DNA of 10,296 nt from Bacteroidaceae bacterium (GTDB taxonomy: Bacteria > Bacteroidota > Bacteroidia > Bacteroidales > Bacteroidaceae). This document shows positions 1-7,600 of this stretch, one piece after another; the stretch's first letter is position 1; every line of letters starts with the position of its first letter. The stretch lies in contig JAFYYO010000019.1 of assembly GCA_017557475.1 (NCBI GenBank), forward strand, positions 1-10,296. The letters run 5' to 3'. The notes beneath the pieces are model-generated. The model saw only the letters and a list, made by a program, of their open reading frames with translations. It was not told the origin of the DNA and ran no database searches. The position numbers and the translations under genes are program-made.

Positions 1-1125
1 ATAGAGGATCGCGTAGAGAGTTTCCCGACTACAAGTTTCGTTACGACAGCAGGACAGAAGCGATTAGGGCAAGATGACAATCATTGGGGCGACGTCGGGC
101 AGTTCACCAGCTATCTGCCCGGAGCCTGTGAACCTTCGTCGTATGTCTATTACCGCTCAGACTCACTCTATGCAATGGTAGGCACAGGAGGCATAGGCTT
201 CCTCATGCTCGATGCAGACAACAACGTCAAGTATGCAGCCAATTCCAGATGCATTGTAATACCCAAAAGCATTGACCGCGACTTCACCATCTATAGTGTT
301 GATGCCGATGGCACGCTTCGCGAAGTTACTAAAGCAGGCAGTGGCGAAGAAAGTGTCACGCTCGCGACGGCAGGCACACTTCAAAAGGAACTCACGGACG
401 ACCAGGTCAATGTCATCAAACTTACCATTAATGGAAGAATCAATGGTCGGGACATTAAGTACATGAGACAACTCATCAACGAAGGAAACCTCCAAAGCAT
501 CAACCTCTCGGAAGCCAGAGTCGTAACTGGCGGCGGAGCCTATTACACAAACAACGGCACTTCATACAGCACAAGTCTCAACAGCATGGGCGATTACTCT
601 TTCTATGGCTTACGGAAATTCGCTTCCATGGAGTTGCCACTCACTATTACAAAGATAGGCTCGAATGCTTTCTCCAGAACAGGTCTTAAGAAGATTGTAA
701 TTCCTGATAAAGTGACAAGCATAGGTGAAGACGCCTTTGCATATTGTGATGAGTTGACTATAGTTCTCATTGGCAAAAGCGTCAATACTTTGTCGAAAGG
801 TGCATTTTACAGTTCTCCTGTAAAGGATGTTTACGTCACACCTCTCACTCCTCCGAGCATTTCGAGCTATCTCTTCTCCAGTAATCCCACGATTCACGTC
901 TATGCCAGTGCGCTTTCGAAGTATCAGGCATCGGACTGGGCAAACTACGGTACAATCGTAGGCGACCTTACGGACGAAATCATCCTTGGCATCGAAGAGC
1001 TGGAGGACCTTAAAGATCATACGGACTCGAGTGTTGCCACCTATGACTTGATGGGGCGTCGAGTTACGAACCTCAAGCCAAGAACCATCTACATTAGGAA
1101 CGGCAAGAAGTTTATGGTTAAATAA
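1..1125 (+). CDS. C-terminal part of a secreted LRR/M60-type metallopeptidase paralogue (5' end outside window)
   Basis: The frame is open from base 1, so the first in-frame Met at 175 is internal and the gene starts upstream. The visible 374 residues align without major gaps to the end of the next two proteins, beginning at the equivalent of Ile745 of the second. In order they hold an unassigned domain (about residues 1-120, with GQFTSYLPGACEPS and GGIGFLMLDADNN), a BspA-like LRR_5 module (about 120-325, with repeats such as LPLTITKIGSNAF and IPDKVTSIGEDAFAYC), and a tail ending GRRVTNLKPRTIYIRNGKKF. The M60 catalytic domain is not visible; that it exists upstream is inferred from the two full-length neighbours. 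A Cys present in both paralogues (VGQCGE) is replaced here by NHWGD. The stop is 30 bp before the next start, suggesting an operon. It probably acts at the cell surface or is secreted. Confidence 0.85.
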   Translation: MEDRVESFPTTSFVTTAGQKRLGQDDNHWGDVGQFTSYLPGACEPSSYVYYRSDSLYAMVGTGGIGFLMLDADNNVKYAANSRCIVIPKSIDRDFTIYSVDADGTLREVTKAGSGEESVTLATAGTLQKELTDDQVNVIKLTINGRINGRDIKYMRQLINEGNLQSINLSEARVVTGGGAYYTNNGTSYSTSLNSMGDYSFYGLRKFASMELPLTITKIGSNAFSRTGLKKIVIPDKVTSIGEDAFAYCDELTIVLIGKSVNTLSKGAFYSSPVKDVYVTPLTPPSISSYLFSSNPTIHVYASALSKYQASDWANYGTIVGDLTDEIILGIEELEDLKDHTDSSVATYDLMGRRVTNLKPRTIYIRNGKKFMVK

Positions 1126-1155
1126 GTTTTGACAAATAACAAAAAGAAATATAAG
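1126..1155 (+). promoter_or_regulatory. A-rich translation leader between the first two paralogues
   Basis: Seventeen of these 30 bases are A and there is no AGGAGG-like Shine-Dalgarno. A-rich, SD-poor leaders are typical of Bacteroidetes. The leader favours the ATG at 1156 as start: from there the protein opens directly with a basic, then hydrophobic signal peptide. A TTG at 1129 is in frame but adds a lysine-rich stretch with no purpose. ATG 1165 is a possible alternative. The gap seems too short for a full promoter, so read-through from the upstream gene is expected. Confidence 0.4.
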
Positions 1156-4100
1156 ATGAAAAGCATGAAGGTAATTAAAAGGCTGTCTGTTGCAGCCGTA
1201 TTGTGTCTCGTTCAGACAAGCGTTTGGGCTGTGACCGAAATCAATGTTGAGACTGCGGGAACGCTGTCTTCTCTTCTAACAAGTACTGATACAGAACTGA
1301 AGGTGACGGGTGTCATCAATGGAACCGATATCAAGTACATCCGCGAGTTGGTCGTTGCAGGAACTGTGACAAAGCTCGACTGGTCGGAAGTAAGTATCGT
1401 AAGTGGCGGCGTAGCCTACGATGGTACTCATACGACGCAGAAGAATATCATCGGCGAACAGATGTTCTACGAGTGCTCAAAACTTCAGGCAATGGTTCTG
1501 CCAACGAATGTAACGGCTATCTTGACCAATGCCTTTGCAAGGACAGGCCTCAAGACAATCGATATCCCCAATTCGGTGACGCAAATTGGCGGCGATGCCT
1601 TTGCTTATTGCAGTTCGCTGGCTAGTGTTGTCATTGGACGGAAAGTGAGTCAACTGTATCAGGGTGTCTTCTACAGCTCTCCTGTCAAGAAAGCTTATGT
1701 GAAGCCCCTCACACCTCCGAGCACACCAGCCTATTTGTTCTCGTCAAGCCCCACTATCTACGTCTATAGAGAGGTGTTGGCCGACTACAGGCAATCGGGT
1801 TGGAAGGATTACGGCACCATCTCTGGAACATTGGCGAACTACTACCCGATGGAATCAGACCCCAATACTATCGCAAAGACTTTGTCGGGTAATTACTTCG
1901 AAGATGCTGCCTGCACACAGTTGAAGCCTGAATATCAGGAAATGAGCGATTCTCTGCTGGCTGCTACTCTGGCTGAAGTGGAGATGCCGCAGTATATGAT
2001 TGACATCGCTCTCAAGGTGAAGAATGAGACATGGGCTGCCTATGAGAAAGACTTCCGCATTCACAACTATAAGGCATACAGCGATGCCAACTACTGGAAC
2101 GACAAGATGATGGCCAGCGGTGGCTCGTATATGGGCAACCCGACTGGCATCTATGCTGAGAACGACGGAGACGAAATATATGTTTTCGTAGATGAAGATG
2201 TGCCTTCCGACGCAACACTTTACTTCGCAGGTTGTGTTGAGAACCAACTCATTACCTATGCCCAGACAGGAACAAAGTTGGAGAAAGGCCTTAATATCAT
2301 TGAAGGAACGAAGGACGCTCTCTACTACATCGTCTATACAGCTGATACGAAGAAAATGACGAAGACACTCAGCGAATGGCCTGAGATGAAGATACATGTG
2401 GAAGGCGGCAAGGTGAACGGCTATTATGACGTCAACTTCCACGCCTCCACCGACTACCTGAAGATCCTAAATGCTGCCAAGCTGAACCGCTTTACCGTCA
2501 GAGGTGCGCACTCACTCTACAACCTCAAGACCGCTTCCTTCAAGAAGATATTCACGACGGCTACTAAAATGAACAAGAGTATCTGTTGGTTCGACAGTGT
2601 TGCAGTCTGGGAAAAGAACCTGATGGGCATGACTGAGGAGGTGGCAACAGGCAAGAAGGCCGGTTATCCTTGGTATCTGACAGGCGGTGAAGCTATCTAT
2701 CCTCTCTACTACAACAACCCGAACTTCGCCATCGAAGGTGAGCCCGAGGATGCAGGATACGCAAACTCAACGGCTTATAGGACCAGTTACAATGGCTTCG
2801 ATTGCATCAAGAACTGCCTTGACGCCACTAATAAAAACATGGACGACTGGTGTGCTGGTCACGAGTGTGGCCACAACAACCAGAGGGCTATCAATGTGGA
2901 AGGCTGCACGGAAGCCTCGAACAATGTCTTCTCGAATCTTGTCTGCTATCTCGGTGGACTCAACTCTTCGAATGGTTCGACGCTTGCTACCGTGATGGAG
3001 GAATATGCTCGTCGCGAACCTTTCTACTATAGAGATGTGAACAGCCGCTTGCGTTTATACTGGGATCTCTACCTCTACTATCATCTGGCACAGAAGAACA
3101 CATCCTTCTATCCCGAGCTCTTCAAAGCTTTGCGCAACGATCCGCTTGTTCTGTACAACAGTTCTAACAACAATAATGGCGGCTTGAAGTTTGTTCGTAA
3201 GGTTTGCGAGATTGCTCAGGAAGACCTTACAGATTTCTTCGACATCTGGGGTTTCTTCGAGCCTATTAAGAAAGGAAGCAAGATCGAGGACTATGGAACG
3301 CATGATATCGCTGTTACGCAAGCAAACATTACTTCAACGAAGAACACCATCGCGCAGTATCCTGTGAAGAATCGCGAGATTCTCTTCATCGAGGATCGTG
3401 CTGACTATGTGCTCTCCACAGGCTTCCTTCAGGCTGCTGGCAGGAAGCGCAACGGTTCGGACCGAGTCGGTCAGTGCGGCGAACTTGGTCAGTTCACGTC
3501 TTACCTTGAAGGTGGTTGCGAGCCTTCGGAATACGTTTACTTCAAGTCCGACTCTCTCTTCGCTTTCGAGGGTTCCGGCGGTCTTGGCTTCTTCATGCTC
3601 GATGATGAAAACAATATCAAGTATGCTTCCAACGCTAAGAACATTTGTATCCCGACAATCATCGGTAACGACTACACCATCTATTCACTCGATGCTGACG
3701 GCTCACTCCATGAGTTGACCTATGGAGGCAGCGGCACAGAATATGTCGTGCTGTCGAGGGCAGGTACGCTCAGGACAGAGCTGAAGAACGATCAGGTCAT
3801 CAAGTTGATTGTCAGTGGTCCGATAAATACGACGGATATCACTTATATGAAGAAACTTATCACTAATGAGAACCTTCAATCCCTTGATCTCGAGCTGGCT
3901 GTTACCAAGACCATAGCTGCTTCTACCTTCCAGAACGTCAAGAAGCTGTCAGTCATAAATTTGCCGGTAAGCCTGACTTCGATTGGGGCAAGTGCCTTCT
4001 CGGGTTCAAGTATCAAGAAGGCTATCATTCCCGACAATGTGACTACCGTAGGTGGCGATGCCTTTGCATATTGCAGTTCGTTGAACACCGTTTATATCGG

Positions 4101-4476
4101 CAAGAGCGTTACCTCGATGGATCAGGGCGTCTTCTACAGCTCTGGTGTCAAGGAAGCTTATGTTGCTCCCCTTACTCCTCCGACTTTGAATGGCGTTAGC
4201 GACTATCTCTTCTCTGGAAAGAACCGCACCATTCACGTCTATGCAGAAGCGCTCGAGGCTTACCAGGCAGCTAATTGGGAGAGGTTCGGCACGCTTGTAG
4301 GCGACCTTACCTTCGACATGGCGAATGGCATAGAAGATGTGAAGGACTTTAGTGACCTTAATGACCTTAAGGGCTCTAACGTCACTACTTATGACCTGAT
4401 GGGCCGCAGGGTTACCGACCTGAAGCCCGGCACCATTTATATCAGGAACGGCAAAAAGTTCATGTTCAATAAGTAA
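1156..4476 (+). CDS. Secreted LRR-M60-LRR metallopeptidase (putative glycoprotein/mucin peptidase)
   Basis: This 1106-residue protein is predicted to be exported. Residues 1-25 form a signal peptide ending SVWA, with likely cleavage before Val26 and no lipobox. Residues about 26-230 are a BspA-like LRR_5 module opening ETAGTLSSLL and INGTDIKYIREL. Residues about 320-700 match the Peptidase_M60/enhancin-like family: H569-E-C-G-H573-N-N-Q, then Glu586 in GCTEASNNVFSN. That fits the family pattern in which two His bind zinc, the Glu of HExxH is the general base, and a later Glu completes the site. An unassigned domain follows (about 740-865), then a second LRR module (about 866-1060), then a tail with YDLMGRRV (from 1079) and GTIYIRNGKKF. 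Characterised M60 enzymes cleave glycosylated, often mucin-like, proteins; the exact substrate here is inference. The C-terminal LRR module lacks a stretch of about 19 residues that the paralogues keep. The catalytic motif is intact, so it is likely active. Confidence 0.9.
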   Translation: MKSMKVIKRLSVAAVLCLVQTSVWAVTEINVETAGTLSSLLTSTDTELKVTGVINGTDIKYIRELVVAGTVTKLDWSEVSIVSGGVAYDGTHTTQKNIIGEQMFYECSKLQAMVLPTNVTAILTNAFARTGLKTIDIPNSVTQIGGDAFAYCSSLASVVIGRKVSQLYQGVFYSSPVKKAYVKPLTPPSTPAYLFSSSPTIYVYREVLADYRQSGWKDYGTISGTLANYYPMESDPNTIAKTLSGNYFEDAACTQLKPEYQEMSDSLLAATLAEVEMPQYMIDIALKVKNETWAAYEKDFRIHNYKAYSDANYWNDKMMASGGSYMGNPTGIYAENDGDEIYVFVDEDVPSDATLYFAGCVENQLITYAQTGTKLEKGLNIIEGTKDALYYIVYTADTKKMTKTLSEWPEMKIHVEGGKVNGYYDVNFHASTDYLKILNAAKLNRFTVRGAHSLYNLKTASFKKIFTTATKMNKSICWFDSVAVWEKNLMGMTEEVATGKKAGYPWYLTGGEAIYPLYYNNPNFAIEGEPEDAGYANSTAYRTSYNGFDCIKNCLDATNKNMDDWCAGHECGHNNQRAINVEGCTEASNNVFSNLVCYLGGLNSSNGSTLATVMEEYARREPFYYRDVNSRLRLYWDLYLYYHLAQKNTSFYPELFKALRNDPLVLYNSSNNNNGGLKFVRKVCEIAQEDLTDFFDIWGFFEPIKKGSKIEDYGTHDIAVTQANITSTKNTIAQYPVKNREILFIEDRADYVLSTGFLQAAGRKRNGSDRVGQCGELGQFTSYLEGGCEPSEYVYFKSDSLFAFEGSGGLGFFMLDDENNIKYASNAKNICIPTIIGNDYTIYSLDADGSLHELTYGGSGTEYVVLSRAGTLRTELKNDQVIKLIVSGPINTTDITYMKKLITNENLQSLDLELAVTKTIAASTFQNVKKLSVINLPVSLTSIGASAFSGSSIKKAIIPDNVTTVGGDAFAYCSSLNTVYIGKSVTSMDQGVFYSSGVKEAYVAPLTPPTLNGVSDYLFSGKNRTIHVYAEALEAYQAANWERFGTLVGDLTFDMANGIEDVKDFSDLNDLKGSNVTTYDLMGRRVTDLKPGTIYIRNGKKFMFNK

Positions 4477-4486
4477 AAAAGTGAGG

Positions 4487-4596
4487 CTTGGAAATTAGGC
4501 ACGGCTAGTTGCTCAACTAGGCGTGCCTAGTTTGCCAATTAGGCGTGCCTAGTTTGCCAATTAGGCGTGTTATGTTTGCCAACTAGGCGTGTTATG
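4487..4596. repeat. 22-bp tandem repeat, about five diverging copies
   Basis: Five head-to-tail 22-bp units start at 4487, 4509, 4531, 4553 and 4575. The best consensus is TTTGCCAATTAGGCGTGCCT followed by AG. The first unit is degenerate, matching 16 of 22 bases. Units 3 and 4 share their first 17 bases exactly. Units 4 and 5 end GTTATG where units 2 and 3 end GCCTAG. Each unit carries a near-palindrome centred on GGC-GT-GCC. There are no unique spacers, so it is not a CRISPR. It fills most of the 147-bp gap between the second and third paralogues. Its role is unknown: transcription control, an mRNA structure, or a recombination hotspot are all possible. Confidence 0.85.
4505..4532. other. 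Two overlapping perfect inverted repeats
   Basis: CTAGTTG (4505-4511) and CAACTAG (4514-4520) are perfect arms around CT. AACTAGGC (4515-4522) and GCCTAGTT (4525-4532) are perfect arms around GT. The two share AACTAG at 4515-4520, so in RNA only one could form at a time. Two-base loops are strained in RNA, so the end base pairs would open. As DNA they are compact dyads that could bind a dimeric protein. No U-run follows, so a simple intrinsic terminator is not supported. Confidence 0.55.
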
Positions 4597-4600
4597 TTTT
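4571..4600 (+). promoter_or_regulatory. Candidate Bacteroidetes -7 promoter elements
   Basis: TATGTTTG at 4571-4578 fits the Bacteroidetes -7 consensus TAnnTTTG exactly, and TATGTTTT at 4593-4600 is a one-base variant. Both arise where a repeat unit ends GTTATG. A start just downstream would give a leader of roughly 20-50 bases before the ATG at 4624. The nearest upstream TTTG boxes lie only 14 bases from each element, shorter than the usual spacing of about 19, so the -33 element is weak or absent. Gene 3 could equally be read from the upstream operon. Confidence 0.3.
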
Positions 4601-4623
4601 CTGCGGAGACTAATCTATCGAAA

Positions 4624-7600
4624 ATGAAAGACATAGGAATCAAGGGAACACTTCGAGTGATGCTGGCCGGCATCGCCTTCCTTTTGGGAGAGAATGCTTG
4701 GTCGGCAGATACCATTCATGTGGCGACGGCAGGTACACTTTCCTCGCTCATGGAATCGGCAGGAAGGCTGGTCAAACTGACGGGCTTCATCAACGGCACT
4801 GACGTGAAGTTCCTTCGCGAAAGGATAAATGCGAATAAACTCACGAAGCTCGACCTCGCGGATGTCCGCATCGTCAGCGGCGGTGAGGCTTACAACGAGA
4901 GTTACACGACGACAAACGACGTCCTGGGAGACTACATGTTTGCCGATTGCTCCAAGTTGACCTCGATAACTCTGCCGACGACAATCGTTGATATCGGCAG
5001 ATATGCGTTCTCGAAGACCGGCATCACAAAGGTGGAGATTCCCGATGGCGTAACCCATCTTGGCCACGCGTCATTTGCCGATTGCGGTTCTCTCAAGACA
5101 GTTGTCATCGGTCGCCGAGTTTCCATACTCAATCAGGCAGTTTTCTATAACTCGTCTTCCATTACGACGGTCTCCGTAAAGCCTAAGACGCCGCCTTCGC
5201 TGGATGCCTATATCTTTACGGCAAGGCCTACTATTCGCGTCTATTCCAGTGTCTTGGAGGAGTACAAGGCATCCTCCTGGAACCAATATGGCTCGATTGT
5301 CGGCAAGTTGGAAAACTACTATCCCGAGGAAACGGACTCCAGCGATGTCGTCAACAACTTGGCTGGAAACTTCTTCGAGGACGTTGCTTGCACGGAGTTG
5401 AAAGCCGAATACAAGGCGATGAGCGATGAGGAACTGACGCAAAGCCTGACCGAAGCAGGGATGCCGTCGTACATGATTCCCATTGCTCTCAAGTTAAAGA
5501 ACGAGACCTGGGCAAACTACGAGAAGGACTTCCGCATCCACGACTACAATGCTTACAGCGATGCCAGCTATTGGAACAATAAGTTGAAGACTACCGGAGG
5601 CAGCTTCATGGGCAATCCAACAGGCATTTACACGACAGGTAGCGACCCTCTGTATGTCTTCGTGAATGACGATGTTCCGTCTGGAGCAACGCTCTACATG
5701 GCAGGCTGTGCAGGCAACGACCTCATCACGAATGCCAAGCAGGGCAAGATGCTCAAGAAGGGACTGAATGTGGTGGATGGCTCGCCGAACGCTCTCTTCT
5801 ACATATTATACACAGCAGACACGCAGTCGATGACCAAGACGCTCAGTGAGTGGCCCGACATGAAGATTCACATCGAAGGCGGCATCGTGAATGGCTACTA
5901 TGATGTGGCGCGTGCAAGCAATACCGACTACAAGGCAATCCTCGCTAAAGCCACGCATGAACGCTTCACGGTGAAAGGCGGTCAGGCTCTCTTCCACTTC
6001 AAGACAAGCACCTACAGGTCTGTTTGGCCGAGAACCATCGACAAGAGTATCTGCTGGTTCGACAGCCTGACCGTTTGGGAGAAGGAGCTTGCAGGTATCA
6101 GCGAATCTGTTGCTTCCGGCAAACGAGCCGAGTCTCCCTTCTATCTAACGGGTGGTGAATCGTACTTCCCACAGTACTATAATAACCCGAACTTTGCAGT
6201 TGAAGGCGAATCGACCGACGGCGGCTTTGCTAATTCTTCATGGTTCAGGACGATGTACAATACCTCAGGTTGCGTTCAAAGCTCTTTCGATGTAAGCAAG
6301 ACTTCAACCTTCGACGACTGGTGTGCTGCACATGAATGCGGTCACAACAACCAGGGACCCATCACTGTGGAAGGCGGAACCGAGGTCTCGAACAACCTTT
6401 TCTCGAACTATATCCGTTTCCACACGGGTCTCGTAACAACAAATGGCGCTCCGCTCTCCACGATTATGGATGAGTATGCACGGCACGAACCTTTCTTCAC
6501 ACGACCGCTCGACAGCCAGATGCGCATGTATTGGCAACTCTATCTCTACTATCATCTGGCACAGAAGAACACGTCGTTCTATCCGACGCTCTTCAATGCG
6601 CTTCGCGATGACCCGTTGGAAAGATATCAATCAAACACGGGTTGTCTGAAGTTCGTCCGCAAAGTGTGCGAGATTGTAGGAGAGGACCTGACCGACTTCT
6701 TCAGGGTTTGGGGCTTCTTCGAACCACTCACGAACTATATCGTAAATGACTACGGAGCCCACTCGATGACGGTGACTCAAGCGGACATCGACAATACGTT
6801 GGCTGAGATAGCACAGTATCCGACCAAGAACCGCGAGATACTCTTCATCGAAGACCGCGCCGATTATGTGCTCACAACGGGCTTCCTCACTACGGCAGGC
6901 AAGAAGCGTCGTGAGTCGGAAAAGGTCGGTCAGTGCGGCGAAGTGGGGCAGTTCACAGACTACTTGCCCGGTGCGTGTGCTCCTTCGGAATATACTTATC
7001 TCAGGGCTGACTCGCTTTATGCTTTGGAAGGCGAAGGAGGGTTAGGCTTTATAGCGCTTGATGCGAACGACAACCTCAAGTTTGTCGGCAATGCCAAGCA
7101 CTTCTGCATTCCTACAAGTATTGGTGACGACTTCACGCTCTACTCTTATGATGCCGATGGTTCGCTGCACGAGATTACAAGAATGCCTGGCGGCATAGAG
7201 TATGTGAATAACCTTACGGCAGGTGGTCTGTCTGCGGAACTGACGGAGTCTGCCATTAAGGCTGTCGTAACAGGAAAGATAAACGGTACGGACATCAAGC
7301 ATCTGCGCAAGCTTATCAGTGAGGGTAACCTTCAGTCAATAAACCTTGCGGGATCTCAAATCGTGAGTGGCGGCGTCGCATATTGTCAGGTGGACGGCCA
7401 GTCATACAGAACAGCCGCTAACGTTATGGGAGCCTACGCCTTCGATAGCTTCAAGACGCTTGTCTCAATTTCATTGCCTCTCACGATAACCTCAATAGGC
7501 AACAGAGCCTTCCGCTTCTCGGGACTTAGGATGATAGAAATCCCCGATGCCGTAACTTCAATAGGCCTCGAAGCCTTTGGAGGCTGTGAAAGACTGACGA

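Noticed and set aside
1..1125. Gene 1 as a pseudogene fragment
   Set aside because: The frame is open from the window edge with no stop or frameshift and its C-terminus is intact; it is cut by the window, not by mutation.
1156..1230. Lipoprotein signal peptide, because a Cys sits in the hydrophobic stretch (AVLC)
   Set aside because: Leu precedes the Cys where a lipobox needs Gly, Ala or Ser, and a good signal peptidase I site (SVWA) follows.
1855..2442. 195-codon open frame on the - strand inside gene 2
   Set aside because: It lies wholly within a gene with clear signal peptide and M60 domain, and its translation resembles no family; it is a reading-frame shadow.
4487..4532. Rho-independent terminator for gene 2
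   Set aside because: The hairpins here are not followed by a T-run, and loops of two bases are strained; termination cannot be supported from sequence alone.
4487..4596. CRISPR array
   Set aside because: The 22-bp units are contiguous, have no spacers between them, and no cas gene is near.
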